Shown here: one piece after another, positions 17,120 to 25,694 of the stretch
How the letters are laid out: each line of letters starts with the position of its first letter
Position numbering within the stretch: position 1 is the stretch's first letter
Assembly: GCA_035506295.1 (NCBI GenBank)
Contig: DATJPR010000189.1
Coordinates: 9,561 to 73,560 of the forward strand
Origin: DATJPR01 sp035506295
Lineage (GTDB): Bacteria > Bacteroidota > Ignavibacteria > UBA10030 > UBA6906
Direction: 5' to 3'
Length of the DNA stretch: 64,000 nt
Translations under genes and position numbers: made by a program
The notes under the pieces: generated by a model
What the model was told of the DNA's origin: nothing
Databases searched by the model: none
What the model saw: the letters and a program-made list of their open reading frames with translations, nothing else

Positions 17120-20100
17120 CTATTTAGCCGTGGTGGTTGTCCGGCGCGGAACGGAGAAGGAGAAGCGCGTCCCTTGTCCGACAGTGGAATCGACCCAGAT
17201 CTTCCCGCCGTGTCGCTCCACGATCTTTTTGACGATCGTGAGGCCGGCGCCCGTTCCCGGGAAGACTTCTGCCGGGTGCAGTCGTTGGAAAATGACGAAG
17301 ATCTTCTCGAAATATTCCTGGGGAATGCCGATGCCGTTGTCCGCGATACAGAACGTATAAAACTCCCGCGAAGTCTCCACGGAGATGGTCACACGCGGGT
17401 GTTCGCTATTGTTGAACTTGATCCCGTTCGATATCAAATTCCGGAAGACCAGTCCCAGTTGAGTTCCGTTGTAGTGGACCGACGGGAGGGAGTCGGGAAC
17501 CTCCACCGTAGCGCCGCGTTCCCGGATGCGGTATTCGAGGTCGCGGAGAACCGCGCTGACGACCTGCTTCGCATCGACCGTCGAAGTTTCGTAGCGCGCC
17601 CGGCCCACCCGGGACAACGTCAAAAGATCATCGATCAAACGCTTGAGCCGCTCCGTTGCTTGAACGATCGAGCGGAGGTAGTCGACCGCCTCGGCATTCA
17701 GTTCGCCGGCGAACTCTTGCTGCACGACGGTGCTGTATCCTTCGATCGTGATCAGCGGCTCTTTCAGGTCGTGCGAAACGACGTACGTAAAATCGTCAAG
17801 GTCGCGGTTGCGCGCCTCGATTTCGGCCGCCTTCTCCAGCGTATCTTCATACAGGACAATACGATCGAGCGCTATGCCCGCCAAAGTACCAATACTTTGC
17901 GCGAGACGCAAGTCGCTCTCCTCGAAGGATGCATCCGACGATCGGCAGACCGTAAATACGCCGTGCATGAGATCTTTGCCACGCACACTGACCGCAATAC
18001 ACTGACGGGAATCGCCTTCCCCCTCGTGGATCCCCTCACCTCTATCGATCAGCAAGCGGTCCTGTTCCCGGATCTCCGAAGGTAAGAGGCGCCCGCCGCC
18101 TGTCACGAACACGCGCGACGCGCGGAGTGCACCGTCATTCCCCGTTGCCGCGTACACGAACCGATCGTACTCGACGGAGTGGAGGACCTCTTCCGCGATC
18201 ACGGCGATGACATGTTCGCTGTCCAGCGCTCCCGCGAGCGACTCTCCCACCTTCGAAAGCGCCTGGACGCGATGCACCTGGGCCTGAATTTCGCCGTACA
18301 AGAGAGCATTCTGCACTGCAGGCCCGAGCTGATCCGCGATCGGCTGCAGCACGCTGATGTCGTCGGGGGCAAACATCGTCTTCGTCTTTCCCGCGAGCTC
18401 GAGCGTGCCGATCACTCGTTCCTTGAGGATGACCGGGATGCTCATGTACGATGCGAATCCCGAGAAATAGCCGGGAAGCGTGTCACCGCTTTCATCCATA
18501 TCGTTGTAGAGCACGGGCTCCCGCGTCTCGATGACCCTCTGCGCCGGCGTTCCTTCAACGGCCGCTGTATTGCCCGGCACCGGCCGGCCAGACCCTTCCG
18601 GCGTGAAACTCGCCACGATCTCGAGCGATTTCCCGTCCTTCGAGAGAAGGTCGAGCACGGCAACGTCGCAGGGAACGATGGCAATGATCTCCGCCGCAAC
18701 CACGTCAAAAATAGCCGTGATGTCGAGCGACGCATTCGCCGCGCTGACAATCCTGTTGAGCATCACGACCTGGCGGTTGGTGCGGGCCAGCGTATCGGAG
18801 AGAGTCTTCCGTTCCGTGATGTTCCTCGCGATGTTCAACATCGCGTAAGGTTCACCGGCGGCGTTCATGAGAAGCGACGTATTCAGGCTGATGGCCAGAC
18901 GCCGTCCGTCGCGGGCCACCCAGTTCATGTCGAAGTCACGAAGCGATTTCTTTTCCCGCAGCGCGGTGATCCATCGCATGATCGTCCCGTATTCCTCATC
19001 CAGCAGCCAGGGATAGGGAAGATGCATGCCGATCGCTTCGTGGCGGGAGTATCCTGTGAGCCGCGTGAACTCCGTGTTCACTTCGGCGATCTTCCCTTGC
19101 AGGTCGGTGATGCTGAAGGCATCTCCCATCTTGTCGATCACCGTCGCCATGATGGCATCCGACCCGGCGATGGTCACCGGGGCATCCACATCCCGCGGGT
19201 GCTTGTCCGCCTTTGCGGGACGCGATTCCTCAAGAATCTCTGTTATGTCGGTCACGAGACCGCGGATCGATGACAATCGTCCCTCGCCGTCGAACGAGTA
19301 CCGGAAGTGGTCCCGCACCGTGCGTGGCTCCGCCTTCCCCTTCGGCAACATCCGGTACTGTACCTCCCCTTCCTTCTCCTCCGAGTGCTGTTTGCCGATC
19401 CGTGCGGCGTATGACGTACGATCATCCGGATGCACGCATTGCCGCCACAGATCCGGGTTCCGGTAAAATTCCACCGGTTCGTGACCGAGGAGCACCCTGA
19501 CATTCCCCGTGAGAAGCACGAACGCTCCGTCAGCTCCGAGCTCATACGCGACCCCGGACAGCGAGTCGAGGAGCACGCGCTCCCGGTGTTCATTCTCGCC
19601 AAGCTTCGTGTAGCGCACGGCGAAATCCACCGCTTCCCCTGCTTCACGGGAGAGTCGCTCTTGAAAAGCCTGAGTCAGTTCGGACGCATCGATGGACTTC
19701 CGAGAACAGAGCAGGAGCATGCCACGCAGGGAGCCGCGGGCAGCAAGCGGGAGGTACACCATGGTTCGGAATCCCGCGGATTCGAAGAGGACCTTGTACG
19801 GAAGATGCGCCGGGTAGTTTTCAAGCTGGAGATGAAGCGGCGCCTGCGTGCGCGCCACGAACCCGGTGATCCCTTCCTGGAGCGATTGCGATTCCAGCGT
19901 ACCAAAGGCCGTCTCCGGGATGTTCTCGACCGCCGCAACGTGCAAGGAGCCGTCGGGCGTTACGGCTTCGTAGCCGATACCGGCATCAAGGCCGAGATAT
20001 TTCAAAGAAGAGAAGAGCAAGGCGCGTATGCATGCCGCGGGCTCCAGCTCGACCCTGCCCGCCGCCAGGATCTTCTCAAGACGTCCGTGCTCGTCAAGCT

Positions 20101-21883
20101 TCTCCCTCAACTCCTGGGTCGACGTCAGCTTCCCGGTGACATTCCGAAGGTAGGCTATTCCTGCGGGCTCATCGTTGAACAGGATCCGCTGGACGGCCGC
20201 CTCCAGGCGGAGCGGTTTCCCCTCTCGCACAGCGATGGAGAATTCAAACGTGTCACTCTCGCCCGTTTCAAGGCTCTCCGCGCCCAACCGCGAAGGGACG
20301 GCGCGGCGATCGCGCGGCACGATGAAGTCGGCGATCGGTCTGCTGATTCCCTCCTCTGCGGTCCCGAGTCCGAAGAGGGAAGCGCAGCCCCGATTGAACC
20401 AGAGAATCTCCCCCTGCCGCACGACGAGCGACGGGGCGACGTCCACATCGGCGATCGCGCGGAGCGACGCGGAATTCTGTTCGAGTTCCCGGATTCGTTG
20501 CTCGCGCCTTGTGTTGTCGAAGATGGAAACAAGCACCGCGTTTCGGTCGCCGCCTGAGATCCTGTTCGCCACGATATCGATGAGACGCGAGGAGCCATCA
20601 GCGAAACCGAGCCGGATTCCCGTGAGTGTGCGCTCCGCCGGACCATTCGCGTCGCCAACATGACCGAGCGACCGTCCGACCGCAGCCAACTCGCGACCGA
20701 ACAATTGCTGGAACGTCGGATCCGCATTCCCGGCGAGCGTGCCGGCAAACAGCTCACGAAAAGCATGGTTCGCCTCCTTGAGCTTTCGACCGGCAAAGAC
20801 GGCCTGCGGCAGCGGAGAGGTCTGGAACCGCCTTGCGGCTTCTTCGACCTGAGCCTTAAGTTCTCGTTCCGACTTCCTGACCCCGGTCGCCTCATGCATC
20901 GTCGCCACAGCAAGATGGGACTGGAGAAGCGTTCCGGCAATATCCACAGAGATCGTTTCTCCACCCTGCCGACGCAAGGTGATGCGGTCGGATACTTTCC
21001 TGCGTGTCAGAAGCAAGGCCAGAAGCCGAAGAGCATGCCGGAGATCGGCAGCGTCGACGTACTCCCGGAATCCTGTCGCCTGGAATTCATCTACCGACAT
21101 GCCGAGAATCTCAAGTGCCTTCCGGTTGGCTTCCTTGTACGTTCCTTGCGGATCGAAGAGAATCATGCCTTCGCCGGCGTCGACAAATGCACGACGATAC
21201 AATTCCCGGAGGGCATCAGATTCTGGAAACTCTTTCCCTGGGACCGGGAGGACGGGTCCGGAAACTTTGAACGTCGTCTCCGAAACCTTCACGGGTCTTG
21301 GAAGCCGCGACAAGGCGTCGCACCCGGGAGGAGCCTTCGCAAACTGAAGATACAGCCACGGTCCGACAGCGAACACCTGAATCTGGATCGTTGCGTTTTC
21401 GAGGAGATCGCCGAACTCTCCTGAGGAGACCAGCCGTTGCGGGACGCAGGCGATCGCGGAGCAGCGAATCTTGTGAAGGCCCGAGATGGTCTCGTGGAGG
21501 AGTCGGCCCGCTAGGCGCGGCCGGGCCATCCAGTCGGGAAGAGTCCCTGTCGCGTCGAGGAGGAACGTGTTCGAAGTGGGGAGGCTTTGAATACTGCTCT
21601 TCAATGCGGCAGCAGTGCGGTGTGCGCCGGGGAAAACGATCGGGGAACCTGGAAGACTTCTCTGTTTCGAAGGATGATTGACCGCAGCAACTGCCGCAGC
21701 GAATCCCTGGACAAAGGGGGTCGGGTCAAGATGATCGGGGATAACGCATACCGTCGTGCCCGCCGGAGGGAGAATGCGTAGGATATCCTGCGGCGTCGAC
21801 AATTCGACAGTTAGAATGTCATCGTTCGGAGTTTCCAAGGAAGCCATGAACACCATGCGAGAGCCGGTCTGACCGGGCGGCAT
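17120..21883 (-). CDS. Large soluble PAS/GAF hybrid sensor histidine kinase
   Basis: 1587 residues from the ATG at 21883, which overlaps the TGA of the TPM gene (TGATG), favouring coupled translation; ATGs at 21856 and 21847 are alternatives. Rough order: an N-terminal alpha/beta domain of unclear family (20-200), PAS (230-325), PAS (345-460), PAS (475-580), GAF (605-760), PAS (770-885), PAS (910-1025), GAF (1045-1195), GAF (1205-1345), HisKA with SHDLKEP (H1371) and HATPase with N-box, DNGIGIP and GTGAGL. No membrane segment, so it senses cytosolic signals or light/redox through bound ligands (inference). The HisKA/HATPase pair resembles the phytochrome-type kinases. The response regulator follows 4 nt downstream. 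Confidence 0.92.
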   Translation of the reverse strand: MPPGQTGSRMVFMASLETPNDDILTVELSTPQDILRILPPAGTTVCVIPDHLDPTPFVQGFAAAVAAVNHPSKQRSLPGSPIVFPGAHRTAAALKSSIQSLPTSNTFLLDATGTLPDWMARPRLAGRLLHETISGLHKIRCSAIACVPQRLVSSGEFGDLLENATIQIQVFAVGPWLYLQFAKAPPGCDALSRLPRPVKVSETTFKVSGPVLPVPGKEFPESDALRELYRRAFVDAGEGMILFDPQGTYKEANRKALEILGMSVDEFQATGFREYVDAADLRHALRLLALLLTRRKVSDRITLRRQGGETISVDIAGTLLQSHLAVATMHEATGVRKSERELKAQVEEAARRFQTSPLPQAVFAGRKLKEANHAFRELFAGTLAGNADPTFQQLFGRELAAVGRSLGHVGDANGPAERTLTGIRLGFADGSSRLIDIVANRISGGDRNAVLVSIFDNTRREQRIRELEQNSASLRAIADVDVAPSLVVRQGEILWFNRGCASLFGLGTAEEGISRPIADFIVPRDRRAVPSRLGAESLETGESDTFEFSIAVREGKPLRLEAAVQRILFNDEPAGIAYLRNVTGKLTSTQELREKLDEHGRLEKILAAGRVELEPAACIRALLFSSLKYLGLDAGIGYEAVTPDGSLHVAAVENIPETAFGTLESQSLQEGITGFVARTQAPLHLQLENYPAHLPYKVLFESAGFRTMVYLPLAARGSLRGMLLLCSRKSIDASELTQAFQERLSREAGEAVDFAVRYTKLGENEHRERVLLDSLSGVAYELGADGAFVLLTGNVRVLLGHEPVEFYRNPDLWRQCVHPDDRTSYAARIGKQHSEEKEGEVQYRMLPKGKAEPRTVRDHFRYSFDGEGRLSSIRGLVTDITEILEESRPAKADKHPRDVDAPVTIAGSDAIMATVIDKMGDAFSITDLQGKIAEVNTEFTRLTGYSRHEAIGMHLPYPWLLDEEYGTIMRWITALREKKSLRDFDMNWVARDGRRLAISLNTSLLMNAAGEPYAMLNIARNITERKTLSDTLARTNRQVVMLNRIVSAANASLDITAIFDVVAAEIIAIVPCDVAVLDLLSKDGKSLEIVASFTPEGSGRPVPGNTAAVEGTPAQRVIETREPVLYNDMDESGDTLPGYFSGFASYMSIPVILKERVIGTLELAGKTKTMFAPDDISVLQPIADQLGPAVQNALLYGEIQAQVHRVQALSKVGESLAGALDSEHVIAVIAEEVLHSVEYDRFVYAATGNDGALRASRVFVTGGGRLLPSEIREQDRLLIDRGEGIHEGEGDSRQCIAVSVRGKDLMHGVFTVCRSSDASFEESDLRLAQSIGTLAGIALDRIVLYEDTLEKAAEIEARNRDLDDFTYVVSHDLKEPLITIEGYSTVVQQEFAGELNAEAVDYLRSIVQATERLKRLIDDLLTLSRVGRARYETSTVDAKQVVSAVLRDLEYRIRERGATVEVPDSLPSVHYNGTQLGLVFRNLISNGIKFNNSEHPRVTISVETSREFYTFCIADNGIGIPQEYFEKIFVIFQRLHPAEVFPGTGAGLTIVKKIVERHGGKIWVDSTVGQGTRFSFSVPRRTTTTAK

Positions 21884-22614
21884 CACCAGCCGCCGCTCGC
21901 ACCTCCGCCGCCGAATGATCCCCCGCCGCCGCTGAACCCTCCGAATCCTCCTCCTCCGCCAAATCCGCCGCCTCGTCCGCTCCCCCACCCGCCCCACATC
22001 ATCGGGCCGAATCCCCCGAAGAAGGTTCGCCGGGGGCGAATGATATTTCGGATGAACGCAAAGACAACGAAGAACAGCACGACGAACGGGATGATGTTGC
22101 CGGTTCGTTCCTGGCGACTCTTCTTTTCTGCTTTGTACTCGCCCCTGGTCGCGAGCATGATCGCGTCAATGCCGGCACTGATCCCCCCGAAATAGTCCCC
22201 GTCCCGGAAGCGGGGCGAGATCTCGCGTCGGATGATCTGCCCGGACAGTATGTCGGGGAGGGCCCCTTCCAGTCCGTAGCCAACCTCGATCCGCATCTTC
22301 CGATCATCCTTGGCGACAAGCAGGAGCACTCCGTTGTTCCGGTCCTTTGCGCCGATCTTGTTTTCTTCCGTGACCTTAAGCGAATAATCCTCGATCGCCT
22401 CGTCCCCGATGGTTGGGACCATCAGCACTACAACCTGATTGGACGTTGAATCGTCGAAGGCCCGAAGCCTGGCACTCAGGAGGTCCACCTGTCCGGCGTC
22501 GAGAGTGCCGGTCAGGTCGGTCACGTAACGGGTGAGCTTGGGAACCTGGGCATCGTCGGCAACAGCGACGAGGACACAACCGAGTAGTGCCGCGATCAGG
22601 AATCGGATTCTCAT
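21883..22614 (-). CDS. TPM-domain membrane protein (YgcG type)
   Basis: 243 residues from the ATG at 22614, where a signal peptide begins (MRIRFLIAALLG, about 1-20); a longer frame to 22704 runs into the repeat element. The TPM domain (about 30-165) carries the typical LTGTLDAGQ, NQVVVL, NNGVLLLVAKDDRKMRIEVGYGLEG and ILSGQIIRREISPRF features. A transmembrane segment (about 182-200) and a Gly/Phe/Ser-rich tail ending in ASGGW follow. The family is linked to LemA and to membrane stress or photosystem repair in other organisms. It follows lemA and overlaps the histidine kinase gene. Confidence 0.92.
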   Translation of the reverse strand: MRIRFLIAALLGCVLVAVADDAQVPKLTRYVTDLTGTLDAGQVDLLSARLRAFDDSTSNQVVVLMVPTIGDEAIEDYSLKVTEENKIGAKDRNNGVLLLVAKDDRKMRIEVGYGLEGALPDILSGQIIRREISPRFRDGDYFGGISAGIDAIMLATRGEYKAEKKSRQERTGNIIPFVVLFFVVFAFIRNIIRPRRTFFGGFGPMMWGGWGSGRGGGFGGGGGFGGFSGGGGSFGGGGASGGW

Positions 22615-22658
22615 CGGAGAAGGAAACTTGGATTTACACTGGAATTCAAAAAGGCCAG

Positions 22659-22740
22659 GAGAAGGAAGTAGAACGTAGGAAGTAGAAAGAAAGAATCGCA
22701 TCATCTTTCTTCCTACGTCATTCTTTCTACTTCCTACTCT
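22659..22740. repeat. Low-complexity inverted repeat (heptad-type element 1)
   Basis: It lies in the 138-bp gap between lemA and the TPM gene. A perfect 17-bp inverted repeat joins 22676-22692 with 22722-22738, and an inner pair (AACGTAGGAAG with CTTCCTACGTC) extends it. The arms are purine-rich on one side and show a roughly 7-bp period (AAGTAGA/ACGTAGG/AAGTAGA). Similar elements occur at 25625-25671, 32223-32320 and 62855-63022. Confidence 0.8.
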
Positions 22741-22752
22741 TGGCGTTTCTTG

Positions 22753-23361
22753 TTAGAAGCTGACCTTCGGCGCGTTTTCCGCACCTTCCTTGGCCTGGAA
22801 ATACTGCTTCTCATGAAACCCCGTGATGCCGGCGATCATAGAAGCCGGGAACCTTCTGATCGTCGTGTTGTAGTTCTGAACCGTCTGATTGAACCTCTGG
22901 CGTTCGACGGCAATGCGATTTTCCGTGCCTTCGAGTTGGGTCTGGAGCGCCATGAAATTCTCGTTCGATTTCAGGTTCGGGTAATTCTCCGAAACGGCGA
23001 GCAGACGGGATAGTGCGCCGGAAAGCTGGTCCTGGGCAGCCTGGAACCGCTGGAATGCTTGCGGATCGTCCAGCACCTCCTTGGTGACGGTGATTTGTCC
23101 CACTTTTGCGCGAGCTTCCGTGACACCCAGAAGCACATCCTTTTCCTGCGTAGCGTATCCTTTGACGGTGTTCACCAGGTTAGGGATCAGGTCCGCACGG
23201 CGTTGATATTGGCTTTCCACCTGACTCCAGGACGATCGGACGCCCTCATCCAGAGAAACAAGAGAGTTATAGACGCCCAGGCCCCAACCGACCAGAACGA
23301 TTGCGACAAGAGCGATGACACCGACGACAAGAGCCGCAATAAGGCATCCACGTGATTTCAT
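22753..23361 (-). CDS. lemA: LemA family protein
   Basis: 202 residues, the normal LemA length. One N-terminal transmembrane segment (about 8-30) ends in YNSLVSLDEGVRSSWSQVE, followed by the helical LemA body with QYQRRADLIPNLVNTVKGYA and the conserved end FHEKQYFQA. The ATG has GGAG 5 nt upstream. LemA proteins are membrane-anchored helical bundles of unclear role that usually pair with a TPM protein, as here. It is first of an apparent operon that continues through the TPM protein, histidine kinase, response regulator and nitrilase genes. Confidence 0.96.
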   Translation of the reverse strand: MKSRGCLIAALVVGVIALVAIVLVGWGLGVYNSLVSLDEGVRSSWSQVESQYQRRADLIPNLVNTVKGYATQEKDVLLGVTEARAKVGQITVTKEVLDDPQAFQRFQAAQDQLSGALSRLLAVSENYPNLKSNENFMALQTQLEGTENRIAVERQRFNQTVQNYNTTIRRFPASMIAGITGFHEKQYFQAKEGAENAPKVSF

Positions 23362-23406
23362 TTCTACTCCAGAAGGTTGCGTGGAAGAATAAGGGGGTAC
23401 CTGTGC

Positions 23407-23435
23407 AAAGTACCAAAATCACGGCCTGGATTCAA
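23407..23435 (-). promoter_or_regulatory. Predicted promoter of the lemA operon
   Basis: Minus strand: TTGAAT (23430-23435), 17-nt spacer, TACTTT (23407-23412). Start near 23400 gives a 39-nt leader to lemA. Confidence 0.6.
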
Positions 23436-23468
23436 CAACAAAAGGAAGCCGGGCGGCTTCCTTTTGCT
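23436..23468 (-). terminator. Intrinsic terminator after the small beta-barrel gene
   Basis: A perfect 12-bp stem (23439-23450 with 23455-23466) and a 4-nt loop, flanked by A/T runs on both sides, so it could work in either direction. It lies just downstream of the gene ending at 23499 and next to the lemA promoter, insulating the two. Confidence 0.85.
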
Positions 23469-23498
23469 ATTGTTCTGCATTTGCGATCGACGAGGCGA

Positions 23499-24050
23499 TC
23501 AAAGCTTGTAGGAGATCCCTGCGGTGAGGATGCCTGCGCCGTAGCCGAGCTCGGCGAACACGCCGAACTTGGGAGAGAAGTAGTACCGGCCGCCGACAAA
23601 CGCGCCAAACAGCATGTAGCTGGCTGATGCGCTGGAATAGTACGGCTGAGCCTGGGATCCGTTCCACGAAGCGGAAACAACGTTGTACCCGAGAAGAATG
23701 CCGGCGTACGCATCGATGTTCTTGTTGTCCTCGAGGAAATGGTATGCGCCGCGTGCACCGATCACGATATACGTGTACTTCCAGCTATAGCCGAATCCGA
23801 AATCGTCAGTCGAGCTGGCGTATCCGACAATTCCACCCACGGAAATCTTCGGCACGTCGAGACCATAGTCGAAGCCCAGGCTGATCGTGGGCATGCTCGT
23901 GGATCCGTACAGCCCTCCGAGACCACCAAACCCGATTCCCGCCGACACGACCTTGTCCCCTTTGTTGTACGCGTTGGATTGGGCAAACATCGGTGTGGCG
24001 ACCAGGACAAGACAGAGAAGCATCGCAAGAATTGCAAGCAGTTGTTTCAT
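23499..24050 (-). CDS. Small outer-membrane beta-barrel protein
   Basis: 183 residues with a signal peptide ending at about TPMFAQ (residue 24). The rest is made of short amphipathic strands with Gly/Tyr/Phe (GIGFGGLGGLYG, ISLGFDYGL, YIVIGARGAYHF, AFVGGRYYFSPKFGVFAELGYG) and ends in GISYKL. The size and YFSPKFGVFAELGYG segment fit an eight-stranded OmpW/OprF-like porin-family barrel. AAGGGA stands 8 nt before the ATG. It is monocistronic, bounded by its own promoter and a strong terminator. Specific role unknown. Confidence 0.8.
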   Translation of the reverse strand: MKQLLAILAMLLCLVLVATPMFAQSNAYNKGDKVVSAGIGFGGLGGLYGSTSMPTISLGFDYGLDVPKISVGGIVGYASSTDDFGFGYSWKYTYIVIGARGAYHFLEDNKNIDAYAGILLGYNVVSASWNGSQAQPYYSSASASYMLFGAFVGGRYYFSPKFGVFAELGYGAGILTAGISYKL

Positions 24051-24180
24051 TGCAATTTCCCTTCGGGAACGTGAATTGATATGGATGGATTATTGGAGAC
24101 GCGATTTCGCCTGACCTAATTACCCGCGCAAATCGGCCACACACAAGGGCAGGGGTTCCCCCATTAGGTTGAGGTGCCGT

Positions 24181-24209
24181 ATGGTAATGAAAAATATAAG
24201 ATTTGTCAA
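24181..24209 (-). promoter_or_regulatory. Candidate promoter of the small barrel gene
   Basis: Minus strand: TTGACA (24204-24209), 17-nt spacer, TACCAT (24181-24186). It lies back to back with the plus-strand promoter at 24222-24250; the two -35 elements are 12 bp apart. Confidence 0.5.
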
Positions 24210-24221
24210 GACGGGGAAGGC

Positions 24222-24250
24222 TTGACTGACGTTCGGTGAATCCTTATCAT
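24222..24250 (+). promoter_or_regulatory. Predicted promoter of the SAM-riboswitch transcript
   Basis: TTGACT (24222-24227), 17-nt spacer, TATCAT (24245-24250). The transcript would start near 24257, about 20 nt before the riboswitch core. Confidence 0.65.
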
Positions 24251-24275
24251 GAAAAAGCGACACCCCCCCAATCGC

Positions 24276-24388
24276 AATCATCAAGAACGGCCGAGGGAAC
24301 AGGCCCGAGGACGCCGTAGCAACCAGTCTGCGCACATTTGGCCAGATGCTGGTGCTAACTCCTGCCCCACTCCGGGGACAGATGAGAA
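24276..24388 (+). ncRNA. SAM riboswitch (SAM-I/S-box clan)
   Basis: Diagnostic pieces appear in order: TCATC (P1 5' side, 24278-24282), CAAGA, GAGGGAACAGGCCCGA, a GCAACC segment (24319-24324), CCAGAT followed by GGTGCTAA and CTCCTGCCCC, and GATGA closing P1 (24381-24385). These match the SAM-I consensus (AGGGA, GGCCC, GCAACC, GGTGCTAA). SAM binding in this class closes P1 and favours the downstream terminator, lowering methionine-pathway expression. The downstream gene, a cystathionine gamma-synthase, fits. Confidence 0.9.
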
Positions 24389-24407
24389 GAAGACGCAGAC
24401 ATCTTCC

Positions 24408-24441
24408 GATGCCTCTTCTGATCATCAGAAGGGGCATTTTC
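24408..24441 (+). terminator. Riboswitch expression-platform terminator
   Basis: Stem TGCCTCTTCTG (24410-24420) with CAGAAGGGGCA (24426-24436), a 5-nt loop and a T run. The repeated AGAAGA/TCTTC segments at 24385-24405 could form the competing antiterminator. The ribosome binding site AAGGGAGA follows at 24451-24458. Confidence 0.85.
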
Positions 24442-24463
24442 GTTCATCTCAAGGGAGATCTGC

Positions 24464-25603
24464 ATGCGATTCACAACGTGTACCGTGCACTCGGGCGTCG
24501 ACAAGGACGCCACCTTCAATAGTGTTACCACTCCGCTGTATCAAACCTCGACCTTCCGTTTTCTCGAACCCGGAAAGACGTCGGGCTACGACTACACGAG
24601 GACGGCGAACCCTACGCGAACAGCCCTCGAGGAAAATATCGCCGCGCTGGAAGGCGGGCTTTCAGCAGCCGCAGTGGCGACCGGGATGGCGGCGGTCACC
24701 ACTGCCCTTCATTTCCTGAAGTCCGGAGATCATCTCCTTTGTACTCACGACTGTTACGGAGGGACGGAGCGAATCCTTCGTCTCTACCGGGAGCAGTTCG
24801 GGATCGAGGTGGAATGGATCGATATGTCTGATCTTGCAGGCGTTCGACGTGCAATACGCCCGACGACCCGGGGGATCTGGATCGAGACGCCCAGCAATCC
24901 CCTTCTCCGGGTAATCGACATCGCCGCCCTCACTGCCCTGGCCCATGGGCATGGAGCACTGGCGTTCATCGACAACACGTTCCTCTCTCCGTATTTCCAG
25001 CGTCCGTTCGAATTCGGCGCGGACATCATCATCCATTCAACGACGAAGTATCTCAACGGCCATAGCGACGTCGTGGGTGGCGCCGTCGTCGTCCGTACGC
25101 CTGCGCACGCGGAACGACTCCGATTTCTCACCAACGCTCTCGGTCAAGGTGCTTCCCCCTTCGATTGCTGGCTTGTTCTGCGCGGCATCAAAACGCTCGT
25201 TCCAAGGATGAAAGCTCACGAGCACAACGCCGCAGCGGTCGCAGAGTTTCTGTCAGGTCATAGAAATGTCCGGAAGGTCTTCTATCCCGGCCTGCCGGAT
25301 CACCCGGGACATGAACTCGCGAAACGTCAACAGAAGGGGTTCGGCGGAATGGTGTCGTTCGAAGTCGATGGTGGGGAAAAAGAGGTGAACCGTGCACTTC
25401 GAAATGTGCACATATTTACACTTGCCGAATCGCTGGGCGGTGTGGAATCCCTCGTTGAGCACCCGGTGACTATGAGCCACGGATCGATGGAGCCGGCTCG
25501 TCGCGACGCAGCCGGGATCAACGCGAGAGTGATACGGCTTTCGGTAGGGATCGAAGATGAAGCCGACTTGCTGGAAGATCTGGAGCAAGCGCTGAACTTT
25601 TAG
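24464..25603 (+). CDS. metB: Cystathionine gamma-synthase / trans-sulfuration PLP enzyme
   Basis: 379 residues, typical for the Cys/Met-metabolism PLP family. The Schiff-base lysine is K195 in HSTTKYLNGHSDVVGG; D170 (FIDNTF) binds the pyridine nitrogen; the YDYTRTANPTR, GMAAVTTAL and SLGGVESLVEHPVTMSH motifs are present. The family makes cystathionine from an activated homoserine and cysteine (MetB) or uses sulfide; the exact activity cannot be told from motifs. Control by a SAM riboswitch points to methionine synthesis. AAGGGAGA precedes the ATG by 5 nt. Confidence 0.93.
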   Translation: MRFTTCTVHSGVDKDATFNSVTTPLYQTSTFRFLEPGKTSGYDYTRTANPTRTALEENIAALEGGLSAAAVATGMAAVTTALHFLKSGDHLLCTHDCYGGTERILRLYREQFGIEVEWIDMSDLAGVRRAIRPTTRGIWIETPSNPLLRVIDIAALTALAHGHGALAFIDNTFLSPYFQRPFEFGADIIIHSTTKYLNGHSDVVGGAVVVRTPAHAERLRFLTNALGQGASPFDCWLVLRGIKTLVPRMKAHEHNAAAVAEFLSGHRNVRKVFYPGLPDHPGHELAKRQQKGFGGMVSFEVDGGEKEVNRALRNVHIFTLAESLGGVESLVEHPVTMSHGSMEPARRDAAGINARVIRLSVGIEDEADLLEDLEQALNF

Positions 25604-25624
25604 ACACCGCGCCCTGTGCTTCCC

Positions 25625-25671
25625 TTCTCCCAATCTCTCTGTCTCCCCCTCCATGCAAAGAGATGGGGAGA
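25625..25671. repeat. CT/GA-rich inverted repeat between convergent genes (element 4)
   Basis: Arms 25626-25638 and 25659-25671 match at 12 of 13 positions, and more CCCCCT/AGGGGG pairing is possible inside. It fills the 91-bp gap between the metB and GH35 stop codons and may act as a two-way terminator. Its composition resembles the other intergenic repeats in the window. Confidence 0.6.
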
Positions 25672-25694
25672 GGGGGAAAACGGAGAATTGATGA

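Noticed and set aside
21884..21997. Arg-rich N-terminal extension of the histidine kinase
   Set aside because: It is the out-of-frame reading of the Gly-rich tail of the TPM gene and has no ribosome binding site; the start at 21883 is better.
21900..22010. GC-rich triplet repeats as a separate DNA repeat
   Set aside because: They encode the Gly-rich tail typical of YgcG-type TPM proteins.
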